DNA of 64,000 nt, taken from positions 62,001-126,000 of the forward strand of contig NZ_KB907702.1 of the NCBI RefSeq assembly GCF_000382165.1, given 5' to 3'. This document shows, one piece after another, positions 16,312 to 25,623 of the stretch. The notes under the pieces are model-generated. The model did no database searches. It was not told where the DNA came from and saw only the letters and a list, made by a program, of their open reading frames with translations. The stretch's first letter is position 1, and every line of letters begins with the position of its first letter. The translations under genes and the position numbers were made by a program. The DNA is from Arsukibacterium perlucidum DSM 18276. Its GTDB lineage: Bacteria; Pseudomonadota; Gammaproteobacteria; Enterobacterales; Alteromonadaceae.

Positions 16312-17708
16312 GCGCAAAAACCGCCAACAACAGCACCAAATTTCACAGTTTAAGCCGGCGTATCGTCGTGCAGTTCTGTGTTTTCACTCTGGTTATTTCT
16401 GCCGTTTACAGCCTTATTTCTTTTATCCTGATGTATACGCTGGAAGACAGTTTTATTGAACAGCAGTTGCAGCAGGAAGCGGCCTACCTTAGTACGCAAT
16501 ATCAGCAAACTAGTAGCTGGCCCGCGCCAAGAAGCCACTCAATGCAACTGCACTTTAACCGCGACACCCTGCCCGATGAAATACGCTACAAAGCACTGGC
16601 AGAGCCAGAGCGCAAAGAGTTTTTCGGCCAGCAGGGCTTGCATTATCATTTGTACACGGTGATTGCTCAGCCAGAGGTGTTGCTGCTGGCCGAAGTGAGC
16701 CAGCAGTTACTGGTGCGGCCTATTAGTGGTGGTGTGTTGCAATTTTTGTTTAGCAGCGCGCTACTTGTCAGCAGCATTGCCTGCCTTATCGCCTGGTTTG
16801 TCAGCCGCCGCACCACCCGGCCGCTGAAACAACTGGCAGCACTGGTCGATAGCGTTGCTCCACAGCAGTTGCCGCAGCAATTTTCCCACCAATTTGCCAA
16901 CCAATTCGCTAATGACGAAGTGGGCATTTTAGCCCGCACACTGAAGCAGAGCCTGAGCGGTATCGCCCGCGCGCTTGAGCGCGAAAAAAGCTTTACCGCC
17001 GATGTAAGCCACGAGCTGCGCACCCCGCTGGCCGTAATTAAAAACGCGGTGGAGCTATGGCAAAGCCAACAAACCGGCTATCAACAAACTACTCAGCAAC
17101 ACACTGCTCACACACGAACAGAACCTGACGCCGATCAGCTGCTAATAACGCGCATATACGATGCTGCGGTACAAATGGAAAAAACCGTACAAACCTTGCT
17201 TATTCAGGCCAGACAAGAGCATGCCGCCGACAAAAATAGCCGCACTGATTTGATGCCGCTGCTCGAACGGGCAATTTTAGATAACAGCATGCTACTGCAA
17301 GGTAAGCCAGTGACAGTGCAGCTGTGTGACAGTTGCCAGGTTAACATTAATGCCAATGCCGATATGCTAAAAGTGCTGCTGGATAATTTGCTGAGTAATG
17401 CCTTTAAATACACTGAAGCCGGTGAGGTAAGCATTGCCTTTAGTGATAACTGCCTGCAGATCCGCGACACCGGCCCGGGCATAGCGGCCGATATTTACCC
17501 GCATATTACCGAGGCTGGGGTAAAAGGCCGGCACAGTACCGGCTTTGGTTTTGGCTTAGCCATCGTCAAACGATTGTGCGAGCATCAGGGCTGGCAGATG
17601 AGCGTCAGCAGCGGTGGTCGTTTCGATCAGGGCAGCAGCGACCACGGTAACTGCAGCCCCGTTAGAATAAGTACGGGTACCATGGTCAGTGTCGGGTTTG
17701 GTCCGTAA
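16308..17708 (+). CDS. Membrane sensor histidine kinase
   Basis: The 466-residue kinase has a first transmembrane helix near residues 20-45, a short periplasmic sensor of roughly 90 residues, and a second helix near 140-165 with a HAMP linker after it. The phospho-acceptor is His235 in DVSHELRTPLAVIK. The ATPase part shows the N-box LLDNLLSNAFKYTE and G1 motif IRDTGPGI, so it looks active. Between H-box and N-box there is a low-complexity Gln/Thr/His stretch near residues 255-275. Its start codon overlaps the response-regulator stop, and its 3' end overlaps the convergent gene at 17686 by 23 nt. The signal is unknown. Confidence 0.9.
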   Translation: MSAKTANNSTKFHSLSRRIVVQFCVFTLVISAVYSLISFILMYTLEDSFIEQQLQQEAAYLSTQYQQTSSWPAPRSHSMQLHFNRDTLPDEIRYKALAEPERKEFFGQQGLHYHLYTVIAQPEVLLLAEVSQQLLVRPISGGVLQFLFSSALLVSSIACLIAWFVSRRTTRPLKQLAALVDSVAPQQLPQQFSHQFANQFANDEVGILARTLKQSLSGIARALEREKSFTADVSHELRTPLAVIKNAVELWQSQQTGYQQTTQQHTAHTRTEPDADQLLITRIYDAAVQMEKTVQTLLIQARQEHAADKNSRTDLMPLLERAILDNSMLLQGKPVTVQLCDSCQVNINANADMLKVLLDNLLSNAFKYTEAGEVSIAFSDNCLQIRDTGPGIAADIYPHITEAGVKGRHSTGFGFGLAIVKRLCEHQGWQMSVSSGGRFDQGSSDHGNCSPVRISTGTMVSVGFGP

Positions 17709-18453
17709 GGCCGACATAGCGATAATCAGAGAAGGTGTCGGTCGAAACTTCATCAATTTGCGTAAAAAAGGCAAAGGTGCCCTTCATCCTCATCTGCTGC
17801 TGTAGTGGCAGTATTGCGCTGTCGATTTTAGTAAAGCGTAACGTCAGGTTAAACTCGCGGATATTGGCACTAAACAGCGGCGAAAAGCGTGCCGTATTGC
17901 TAATCTCAATGCTGTCAATATAGTGCTGTGCTTTATCAAAACGCAGCGAGCCTTGCAGTTTTTTACTTACATCATCACCCAGCTGGCTAAGATACACCCC
18001 AAAACTGGCCTGCAGATACTGCGGGCTGTCAAACGTCAGTTGCAAGCTATCCAGTTGAATAAGCTCACTTAACTTCACAGAAAAACTCTGTTGCCCGGCG
18101 TCTTTGGCCTGCTGTTGTTTTGCCGAGGCAAACTTTCGCTGCTGTTTTTTATCCGGTGCGCGGCCATTAATGCTCAGCAACTGCCATTGTTCGGCAGGCA
18201 CTTTTGTCGGCTCAAACTGCTCGATACTGCTGCTGATATCGCCCTCTTCGTTTTCATAACGGCTGATGCGATATGCCCAATCCCGCCGCGATCGTTGCTC
18301 AAACTTTCTGATAGCTTCGGCAATAGCGTTTTGCCAATCTGCCGCTGCTGTGGGTAACACATCAATCGCTGCATGCCCTGTGCCACTGATATCTGCTGCC
18401 TGTAGCTGCACCGCGAAGCCAATGCAAAGCAAACCATAATATTTTCCAGCCAT
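17686..18453 (-). CDS. Secreted protein of unknown function, in the TTTCAC-box cluster
   Basis: I do not recognise this 255-residue protein. It has a signal peptide (KYYGLLCIGFAVQLQAAD) and no other hydrophobic segment, so it should be periplasmic or outer-membrane associated. A basic, Gln/Lys-rich segment near residues 95-115 divides an N-terminal part from a beta-rich C-terminal part. It has its own promoter with TTTCAC box copy 3 and is convergent with the histidine kinase (23-nt overlap). The shared box ties it functionally to the ABC exporter and DJ-1 units; it could be a target or a feedback partner of the sensor. Confidence 0.82.
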   Translation of the reverse strand: MAGKYYGLLCIGFAVQLQAADISGTGHAAIDVLPTAAADWQNAIAEAIRKFEQRSRRDWAYRISRYENEEGDISSSIEQFEPTKVPAEQWQLLSINGRAPDKKQQRKFASAKQQQAKDAGQQSFSVKLSELIQLDSLQLTFDSPQYLQASFGVYLSQLGDDVSKKLQGSLRFDKAQHYIDSIEISNTARFSPLFSANIREFNLTLRFTKIDSAILPLQQQMRMKGTFAFFTQIDEVSTDTFSDYRYVGLTDQTRH

Positions 18454-18486
18454 AAGGTACCTTTTTCGTTAACCAAATTGGCACTC

Positions 18487-18520
18487 AGCATAATGGCAAG
18501 CTTGTGAAACCGGCGTGAAA
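18487..18520 (-). promoter_or_regulatory. Promoter with TTTCAC-N5-TTTCAC box (copy 3, secreted protein gene)
   Basis: Read on the reverse strand, TTTCAC (18520-18515), 5-nt spacer, TTTCAC (18509-18504), 11 nt, then TATGCT (18492-18487). The box ends 50 nt before the ATG at 18453. Half-site sequence, both spacings and distance to the start match copies 1 and 2. Confidence 0.8.
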
Positions 18521-18541
18521 TCAACACAGCGGCTTTTAGCG

Positions 18542-19405
18542 TTACCTGGGCGTTAAATAATCCAGCGTATTGACCATGTCGAATTTGGGGCTGCGGCGCA
18601 TAAACTCTCTTAGCATAGCGGTATGGGCAGAGCCCATCAAAATCAGCACCCGATCATGTTTGTTCATCGGAATGCGGTTTAAATTGGTATAAATTTTCAT
18701 ATTGCGCAGATAAAACTGCGCCGCTTGCTCTGCCCCTTCAAAGCCATCGCCAATGCCGACGTAAAACAGTTTATCGGCATTGGTATTAAGTGAGTGATCC
18801 AGCATTAACGGATGATTGGTTAATTGTAACTGCTGCAGCAACGAGAGCTGCTCAAAGTGCTGATTAAGCTCAGCTAACCCGGGGTAATGTAAAAAAGGCT
18901 GATGGGTTAATTGCAGGTAAGTTTGTCGGTCAACGGCGTTTTCCAGCTCAGGGCTACGCTCGATAAAATCACCCAGGCTGTAGTTGTAGCCCAGATGGTG
19001 GTCGATGCCGTAAACTTTTTCCAAGCCACTTAACCTGGCAACATCAAAACCCAGCATACTCAGCTCACCATAGCGGGTATCTAAACGCGAAGGGGCGTCT
19101 AAAAATGCCTGATAGGCCTGATTGATGCGCGCTATATCCTCCGGTAAAAACTCCAGGCAAACGATAGTAGGTTTAAATCGGGCAATTGACTTTGCAATGT
19201 CTCTGACCGCTTGCTGGTTAGCCAGGCTGTGTTCGTCAAAATCAACGCTGTTGGCGTCACTGGTCGCACCAAAGTGAAAACTGCCTAGATTCAATACCTT
19301 AATTTTTTCGGCATTAACAGGCTCCGACTCAGCCAGTAAAACTGTGTCCGTTGCCGTGCTACAGCCAACAAGCCACAGCATCAGTATAAATAGGATAGTT
19401 TTCAT
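18542..19405 (-). CDS. DUF5694 lipoprotein
   Basis: The 287-residue protein begins with a lipoprotein signal ending in the lipobox LVGC, so it should be anchored in the membrane facing the periplasm. The body shows the DUF5694 pattern: VLNLGSFHFG near the start, TIVCLEFLPED, YGIDHH and a closing RVLILMGSAHTAMLREFM. Conserved His, Glu and Asp residues resemble TraB/ChaN-like hydrolases, but no activity is established. It lies upstream of the 17686 gene on the same strand, yet that gene has its own box, so co-regulation is not assured. Confidence 0.85.
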   Translation of the reverse strand: MKTILFILMLWLVGCSTATDTVLLAESEPVNAEKIKVLNLGSFHFGATSDANSVDFDEHSLANQQAVRDIAKSIARFKPTIVCLEFLPEDIARINQAYQAFLDAPSRLDTRYGELSMLGFDVARLSGLEKVYGIDHHLGYNYSLGDFIERSPELENAVDRQTYLQLTHQPFLHYPGLAELNQHFEQLSLLQQLQLTNHPLMLDHSLNTNADKLFYVGIGDGFEGAEQAAQFYLRNMKIYTNLNRIPMNKHDRVLILMGSAHTAMLREFMRRSPKFDMVNTLDYLTPR

Positions 19406-19787
19406 TGATATAGGCCAGATGCTGAAATTAGCATCAGCATAGCCAACATCAGCCGGTGCAGCAATCTTTAAGCGGTTGTCCAGGCTTGTGCGTTAAACTC
19501 AACCCCTTTGCCCTGCAAGTCTTAATAATCGCGCCAAAAATCGTTGGTGTGCAAAAACAAAAATACCCGGCCACCGGTTTATAAAGCTGGCGATGACAAC
19601 CGCCAAATATGCTGTGGCAGCTGCCAATAACTGATTTCCTCAGCTGCGCTCAGGCATTAATGCCTGGCGCTGCTTAGCATTCAATAATACGCTAACTAAA
19701 AAGCTCAGTGAGCGGCCATTTAGTCTAAAAGGCCGAGCAGTTAGCATGGCTTTGCCAGTGATCTAATATTTACGTCGATTTGTTGCC
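19406..19787. other. Gene-free stretch with palindromes
   Basis: No credible gene was found. The clearest structure is a palindrome centred at 19658: the inner CAGGCATTAATGCCTG is perfect and GCGC flanks it with one unpaired base each side (about 19646-19670). A second hairpin, GGCC/GGCC, lies near 19713-19734. They may act as a terminator for the efflux operon ending at 19788 or as an operator. Confidence 0.5.
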
Positions 19788-20165
19788 TTAAAAACTATAG
19801 CGCACTGTCATTACTTGCTGACTTTTATCCGTCAGGGTAACCACTACTTTAGCGCCATCCGGAATTTGCACATCTGACGCTACAAGTTTGCCTGTCCCGG
19901 CAGCAGTCAATCTGACTTCAGATTTTTTGCCGCCAGCCAATACCATGATCTGGCCAGTTATATCCGTTGTCGCAACTGGCTCACCGTGATCATCAAGGTA
20001 CAAGCTGACGCTGTCTGATTCACGCACCAGCTCAAAGTTAAGATCGTATTTGCTATGCACCACACCACCATGCTGCGGCTTAGCGGCGCTATGGCTAAGT
20101 GCCTGAGGAGACAACAACGCCATGGCGCCAACCATTAGCAATACCATTACTAACTGTTTTTTCAT
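19788..20165 (-). CDS. Small periplasmic protein of the metal efflux operon
   Basis: This 125-residue protein has a signal peptide ending near LSPQALS and a histidine-containing mature N-terminus (HSAAKPQHGGVVH) that could bind a metal ion. The rest is predicted beta-rich (ITGQIMVLAGGKKSEVRLT). It lies 67 nt downstream of the RND pump gene on the same strand, so co-transcription is likely. Similar small proteins accompany heavy-metal RND pumps, where a periplasmic metal carrier role like that of CusF is often proposed; this one is not a clear CusF homologue. Confidence 0.75.
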   Translation of the reverse strand: MKKQLVMVLLMVGAMALLSPQALSHSAAKPQHGGVVHSKYDLNFELVRESDSVSLYLDDHGEPVATTDITGQIMVLAGGKKSEVRLTAAGTGKLVASDVQIPDGAKVVVTLTDKSQQVMTVRYSF

Positions 20166-20232
20166 AACTTATCTCTCTGTTTATCAATGACAAACTTGCT
20201 ACAGGCGTTGTCAACATACCTCAATATAAACC

Positions 20233-23200
20233 TTACATTACTTCGTCAGAGTCCTGTTGCAGCCACTCATTGGTCGGCTTTTCACCAAACAACCAATACA
20301 ACAATGGTGTCAACAAGGTATCCAGTAGCGTTGAGCTAAGCAGCCCGGCAAAAATCACTACCGCTACCGGGTGTAAAATCTCTTTTCCCGGCTGATCAGC
20401 AGCCCACAGTAACGGCACCAGCGCAAAAGCCGTCACCATCGAAGTCATTAACACCGGCGCTAAACGCTCCTGGGCGCCGCGAACCACTAATGCCGGACTA
20501 AATACTTCAGCTTCATGCCGGCACAAATTCAGATAATGACTGATTTTTAAAATACCATTGCGCGCTGCAATACCGGTAAGAGTAATAAAGCCAACCACCG
20601 AGGCTACCGACAGCGGGGTATCAGTCAGCCACATGGCCACTAAAGCACCGGTCAGGGCCATCGGTAAACTACACATGATAATGCCGGCGAAAATCAGCGA
20701 CTGATAACGGACATACAGCACCAGAAAAATCAGGCTGAACGACAACACAGACAACAACACTAATAACTGCATAGCTTGCTCTTGCGCCAGAAACTGACCT
20801 TCAATGCTGACAAAACTGTCTTGTGGCAGCCCGGTATTGTTTACTATGCCTCGCACTGCGGCCAGTAACTCACTGACATCCGCATTCTCGCTGTTAGCAT
20901 AGATAACGATCCGCCGCTGGCCGTTTTCCCGGTTAACCTGATTTGGGCCATCCAGCATCTCTATATGCGCTATGGCCGACACCGGTATAGTGCCGGCTGG
21001 CGTATTTAATAACACCTTTGCCAGCTCATCAGGCGTGCGCCGCAGCTCTGGTAAACGTAAGATCAGCTCATATCTTTTAACGCCATCAATAATGTCGGTG
21101 ATATGCGCGCCGTCTGTCAACATTGCCAGTTGTCGCAGTGCTTCGCCGGGTGTCAGGCCATATTGCGCCAATTTAGCCTGATCCAGCCGCACGGTCAGTT
21201 GCGGGATTAACACCTGCTTTTCCACCGTCACGTCTACCAGCCCCGGCACCTGAACCAATTGCTGTCGCAACTGCTCAGCACTTATTCGCAGGCTATCCAA
21301 ATCATCGCCAAACACTTTAACCGCCAATTGCGCCCGTACCCCGGACAATAAATGGTCCAGCCGGTGCGAAATAGGCTGGCCAATAGCTACCTGGGCCGGC
21401 AGAACTGACAGTTTTTGCCGGATTTCGGCCAGTACCTCCTCGCGGGAGCGAGCTGATGCTATTAAATCAACGTCAATTTCAGAAGAATGTACCCCTTCCG
21501 CATGTTCATCCAGTTCCGCCCGCCCAGTGCGCCGCCCCACCTGATGTACTTCTGGTACTGTTAATAATAACGACTCAGCCAGCTGTCCCATCTGGTTGGC
21601 TTGCCCCAATGAGGTACCGGGTTGAAACAGCACGCCCAGTACTAAAGAGCCCTCATTAAATGCCGGTAAAAAGGCCCTTGGCAACGCCACTACAGTAACA
21701 GCTATGATCAACATTAGCGCCGTTGCTGCAGCAATCAGCCACTTTGCTTTTGGTAAGGCCCAGCTAAGCCAACGCTGCTGCGCCTGTTTCAGAATTTTAA
21801 GTAAGGCACTGTCACCCTGCTGTAATTGCTTCATTTTCGGCAGTAAGTAGTAGCACAGCACTGGTGTCAGGGTCATTGATACCAGTAAAGACGCCAGAAT
21901 AGCGACAATGTAGGCGATACCCAGCGGTGAAAACAACCGACCTTCAATGCCCGGCAAGGCAAACAGCGGCAGAAACACCAGAATAACAATAGCGGTGGCG
22001 TACACTATACCTGAGCGTACCTCGACACTGGCGCGCCAGATCACCTGCAATACCGGCTGAGGTGAGCTACTTTGTACATTTTGCTTTAAGCGGCGCAGAA
22101 TGTTTTCTACATCCACCACCGAGTCATCCACCAGTTCACCAATAGCAATGGCTAAGCCGCCCAGGGTCATCACGTTAATGGATAACCCCAACCACTGAAA
22201 TACCAGCATCGTTACCGCTAACGAGAGAGGTATCGCCAGTAACGAAATCAGGGTAGTACGCACCGATAACAGAAAAATAAACAAAATAAGCACCACCATG
22301 ATGGTGCCGTCGCGCAGCGCTTCAGTAACATTAGCAACAGATGCAGTAATAAAGTCTGCCTGACGGAACAACACCTGTGGTGCGGCTAAGCCCGCTGGCA
22401 GCGCCGCACTCATTTCATCCAGAGCCTGCTCGACCGCTGCGGTCAGCTGCACTGTATCGGCACCGGGTTGCTTTTGGACATTAACAATCACCGCCGGCAT
22501 CGCATTAAAACCACCATCGCCGCGCTTAACCGCAGCGCCGTAGTTAACATCCGCCAGCTGCGCCAGTTTTACCGGCACCCCATCATGCCAGCTGATTGCA
22601 AGCTGACGCAGATCTTCCAGGCTTTGGGTTCGGCCAAGATGGCGGATCAAATATTCCCGGTTACCCAGGTCGACAAAACCACCGCCTTTATTGGCAGCAA
22701 AATCAGTCAATGCCTGTTGCAATTGCTCCAGGCTTACCCCCAGCTGGCGCAATTTCAGGGTATCCGGCTCGACCCGCAGCTGGCGTACTTCACCACCAAT
22801 GGCAATAACCTGGGAAACGCCGGCCAGGGCCAGCAAACGAGGCCTTAACACAAAATCGGCATACTCTCTGGCCTGCATCGGGGTAGCCCCACCTTCGGCA
22901 GACAAGGGCAGCGCCAACAACATAATCTCCCCCATAATAGAGGAAACAGGCCCCATCGTTGGCACCACAGCCGGCGGCAGTTGCGCACTGGCCAGATTAA
23001 GCCGTTCAGCCACCAGCTGGCGATTGCGATAAATGTCGGTACCCCAGTCAAATTCAACATATAAAATGGATAAACCAATACCAGAAGTCGACCGAATGCG
23101 GGTTACGCCGGTAACACCGTTTAACATGTTTTCCAGCGGGAAGGTGATCAGTTGCTCCACCTCTTCCGGCGCCATGCCGCCGGTTTCGGTAAGAACGGTA

Positions 23201-23340
23201 ATAACCGGTTTGTTTAAATCCGGAAACACATCAACCGGCAGCCGGGGCGCTTGCCAGAGGCCATAGCACAGCATCATCAGCGCAGTGGCAATAACAAAAA
23301 TACGATGCCGTAAACTGGCACGAACCAACGCAGTAAACAT
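20233..23340 (-). CDS. Heavy-metal efflux RND pump (CzcA/CusA family)
   Basis: The 1035-residue inner-membrane proton antiporter has the RND plan: one transmembrane helix, a large periplasmic loop, six helices, a second loop and five helices. [11 protein letters not shown] at the start and the transmembrane-4 motif [17 protein letters not shown] with its acidic residues place it in the heavy-metal (HME) branch. [17 protein letters not shown] near the C-terminus also fits. The adaptor gene is 12 nt upstream. The metal cannot be decided from sequence alone. No outer-membrane channel (CzcC/CusC) gene is near, so it must borrow one or work differently. Confidence 0.93.
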   Translation of the reverse strand: MFTALVRASLRHRIFVIATALMMLCYGLWQAPRLPVDVFPDLNKPVITVLTETGGMAPEEVEQLITFPLENMLNGVTGVTRIRSTSGIGLSILYVEFDWGTDIYRNRQLVAERLNLASAQLPPAVVPTMGPVSSIMGEIMLLALPLSAEGGATPMQAREYADFVLRPRLLALAGVSQVIAIGGEVRQLRVEPDTLKLRQLGVSLEQLQQALTDFAANKGGGFVDLGNREYLIRHLGRTQSLEDLRQLAISWHDGVPVKLAQLADVNYGAAVKRGDGGFNAMPAVIVNVQKQPGADTVQLTAAVEQALDEMSAALPAGLAAPQVLFRQADFITASVANVTEALRDGTIMVVLILFIFLLSVRTTLISLLAIPLSLAVTMLVFQWLGLSINVMTLGGLAIAIGELVDDSVVDVENILRRLKQNVQSSSPQPVLQVIWRASVEVRSGIVYATAIVILVFLPLFALPGIEGRLFSPLGIAYIVAILASLLVSMTLTPVLCYYLLPKMKQLQQGDSALLKILKQAQQRWLSWALPKAKWLIAAATALMLIIAVTVVALPRAFLPAFNEGSLVLGVLFQPGTSLGQANQMGQLAESLLLTVPEVHQVGRRTGRAELDEHAEGVHSSEIDVDLIASARSREEVLAEIRQKLSVLPAQVAIGQPISHRLDHLLSGVRAQLAVKVFGDDLDSLRISAEQLRQQLVQVPGLVDVTVEKQVLIPQLTVRLDQAKLAQYGLTPGEALRQLAMLTDGAHITDIIDGVKRYELILRLPELRRTPDELAKVLLNTPAGTIPVSAIAHIEMLDGPNQVNRENGQRRIVIYANSENADVSELLAAVRGIVNNTGLPQDSFVSIEGQFLAQEQAMQLLVLLSVLSFSLIFLVLYVRYQSLIFAGIIMCSLPMALTGALVAMWLTDTPLSVASVVGFITLTGIAARNGILKISHYLNLCRHEAEVFSPALVVRGAQERLAPVLMTSMVTAFALVPLLWAADQPGKEILHPVAVVIFAGLLSSTLLDTLLTPLLYWLFGEKPTNEWLQQDSDEVM

Positions 23341-23352
23341 AACGATGGCTCC

Positions 23353-24495
23353 CTAACGCACTTGATTAAGTAAGGACGCGCCATGCACAACCACGCGATT
23401 ATCTGCCCCTAAGCCCTGCACTATCAGCACATGTTCCGGGTCCAGCACTTTATATTGCACCTGCTGTGGTAAAAAACGCTCTGCCGACAGTTTTATCCAC
23501 ACCACCGCCAGATTAGCGCTATTTCGCACCACTGCCTGCGCGGGTAATACAATGCCCTGCTGTTGTTGCTTTAGCCTGGCTCGCAACCGCACAGGTTGTT
23601 CGAGAATAAGCGGCGTGCTGGCCGCCGTGCTTAGCAATGCCGGCTCAAAATACAGCGGGATCTGGCCTTGTTTTAACCGCGCACCATGGCCGGTATAAAG
23701 CAGGCTGATTTCAGGTGCATGCTCAACAACAGCAGTATCAATATCTGCCAATAAACGGGGATTAGCTGTTGCTGCTTCAATCATCAGTTGTGCCGGGTCA
23801 ATTATTTCAAACAAGGTGGTGCCGGCCTGCAGCCACTGGCCGCGACTGATATTTTCGCTGTGGATAATACCTGACATCGGTGCCAGCAATACCTCGGGCT
23901 TTTCCAACCCCTGCTGCAGCAATTGCTCTTGCTGCTGTATGCGTTGCAATTGGGTTTGCAACTGTTCCAGTTGCTGTGTAGGCGCCAGATCGCCCAGTGC
24001 TTCAAGCCGGCGGATATCCCTTAGCACTTGCTCAGCTTCACTGCGCAGGGCAATTAGTTCACTCTGTTGGCTGGCAAGTTCATACGCCGTGTCCTGATAA
24101 CGGATATACCCCAGCACGTCACCTGCCTGCACCCGCTGGCCTGAAACCGGTAAACCGTTAGGCCCGCTATCCAGCCTGCCGTCACTGCTTGGTTGTACCA
24201 CAGCTCTACCAGACGGATGATGCCGCACTACAGCGTCCAGTTGCATATACTCGGCTGTGATGCTGCTTTGCGCCAATTGGGTTAAAATGCCAAGCTGACG
24301 CTGGGTTGCCATTGGCATTTGCACTGAGCCATCGGCCTGGCGGCCCACACTATCGCCCTGGGCTGGGGCTGCCTCGGTTAAATGCTCACCATCCGGCCCA
24401 TGGGCGCCGGGAGCGGCAACTGCCAGTAAGCTGCTACCCAGCGTTAAGCCGCCAAATATTAATGCGCTTGTTAACGTGACTGTTATTTTGTTCAT
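23353..24495 (-). CDS. RND efflux periplasmic adaptor (HlyD/CzcB-like)
   Basis: The 380-residue adaptor starts at the ATG at 24495, which overlaps the upstream stop by 4 nt and opens a signal peptide; a longer frame from 24567 would lack one. The mature N-terminus carries the motif GAHGPDGEHLT, also found in the neighbouring 24492-25091 protein. After it come a barrel-sandwich/lipoyl half, a coiled-coil hairpin rich in Gln and Leu (about residues 150-215) and the second lipoyl half, then a beta-barrel. It links the RND pump to an outer-membrane channel. The shared His-containing motif may bind metal or a partner (inference). Confidence 0.9.
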   Translation of the reverse strand: MNKITVTLTSALIFGGLTLGSSLLAVAAPGAHGPDGEHLTEAAPAQGDSVGRQADGSVQMPMATQRQLGILTQLAQSSITAEYMQLDAVVRHHPSGRAVVQPSSDGRLDSGPNGLPVSGQRVQAGDVLGYIRYQDTAYELASQQSELIALRSEAEQVLRDIRRLEALGDLAPTQQLEQLQTQLQRIQQQEQLLQQGLEKPEVLLAPMSGIIHSENISRGQWLQAGTTLFEIIDPAQLMIEAATANPRLLADIDTAVVEHAPEISLLYTGHGARLKQGQIPLYFEPALLSTAASTPLILEQPVRLRARLKQQQQGIVLPAQAVVRNSANLAVVWIKLSAERFLPQQVQYKVLDPEHVLIVQGLGADNRVVVHGASLLNQVR

Positions 24496-25091
24496 TTGCC
24501 AGCTCCGCGACGACCAACCAACATACCGGCGCCAAATAGCAGCAGGCCTGGCAGAAGCAGGCTCCACCAGGGAAAGTGGCCATGATGATGATCTTCTGAA
24601 CCGTGGTCATCATTGGTTACAGCAGAGAAATCCAGGCTGGCGGTCAGCAAATCAGCATTATCGCTGCTTATGATGGTCAGAATAATTTCATGAAGGCCGG
24701 GTTGCTGCAAACCAGCCAGCAGCGCGGGGTCATCAATCACATAGTGATTTTTATCAGCAATGAAGTTCGCTGTGCTGCTCAGATTGGCAGTTTCAAGTTC
24801 TATTTGCGCATTAGCCAGTGGGCGATTGCTCTGATAATCATGCAGATGCAACACCAACGCATCCGGCTGCAATTCACCCACCAGTTCAAATACGTCGCTA
24901 AAGGCTTCAAAGCGTGGCAGCAGCGATAACGGTTGGCTGGTCTCGGTGGTCAGATGCTCACCATCCGGGCCATGTGCACCGGGCGCGGCATGCAACAGTG
25001 GCACATTTAAGGTAAAACCAATAATCAGGTACGGTATCAGCGCACGAATAAATAGCGCCATGCTAAATGGCTTACGGCAAAGCATTGTCAT
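24492..25091 (-). CDS. Membrane-anchored accessory protein of the metal efflux operon
   Basis: The 199-residue protein has a signal peptide, then the motif GAHGPDGEHLT right after the predicted cleavage site, a beta-sandwich-like domain of about 110 residues (FELVGELQPDALVLHLHDY), a His/Asp-rich stretch (DDHGSEDHHHGH) and one C-terminal transmembrane helix followed by RRGAGK. The topology puts a metal-binding face in the periplasm. Its stop overlaps the adaptor start by 4 nt, so the two are made together. I know no established function. A later ATG (residue 11) is an alternative start. Confidence 0.8.
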   Translation of the reverse strand: MTMLCRKPFSMALFIRALIPYLIIGFTLNVPLLHAAPGAHGPDGEHLTTETSQPLSLLPRFEAFSDVFELVGELQPDALVLHLHDYQSNRPLANAQIELETANLSSTANFIADKNHYVIDDPALLAGLQQPGLHEIILTIISSDNADLLTASLDFSAVTNDDHGSEDHHHGHFPWWSLLLPGLLLFGAGMLVGRRGAGK

Positions 25092-25169
25092 ATAAATTCC
25101 AGAGTGTGAAGCACAACCAACAAGTCCCGATACAAAAATAGCGGGCTTAACATGTTATGGATGGTATTC

Positions 25170-25520
25170 TCAGGCTCTGGGCGGAGGTGTAACGCGCTGT
25201 AAATAGGGCTCGGGTAAACACTGCAAACAGCTATTATCGGGCATCGTTTGCACCAGGCTGTTTTTTAGTATGCTATGTTGTAATAAAGCAGCTATAGCGC
25301 CATTAATATCACACGCCACGTGGTGTCGGGCTTCAGCTGAAAACCCCAACTCGATTTGTTCAGGATCTTCAGCATCATGGGTATGCGCCTCTCCCAAAAA
25401 GTGCAAAGCAGCATGAGAGTATGATTCAGTAGCGTGTGTTTTATCTGGATGCAACAATGCGCTCAGCGATTGAAAGCTGAGAGTAAAAACAATCAGAAGC
25501 AATAAAACGTTACGGTACAT
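25170..25520 (-). CDS. Small exported His-rich protein, CzcI-like
   Basis: The 116-residue protein has a signal peptide (VLLLLIVFTLSFQSLSA) and then histidine-bearing motifs HPDKTH, SYSHAALHF and EAHTHDAED, ending in CLQCLPEPYLQR. Small proteins of this shape head Czc-type operons (CzcI), where they are thought to modulate metal efflux. It lies about 80 nt upstream of the membrane-anchored accessory gene, same strand, and is likely the first gene of the operon. The CzcI relation is judged by shape and place, not by strong sequence identity. Confidence 0.7.
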   Translation of the reverse strand: MYRNVLLLLIVFTLSFQSLSALLHPDKTHATESYSHAALHFLGEAHTHDAEDPEQIELGFSAEARHHVACDINGAIAALLQHSILKNSLVQTMPDNSCLQCLPEPYLQRVTPPPRA

Positions 25521-25623
25521 ACTGACCTTCTAACCAGATTAGATAAATACCTTACCACGAAATAATAGCCGCTATCAGTCATTTTCTGCTGAAAACTTAA
25601 AATGTCATGAAAAAAACTACTGA

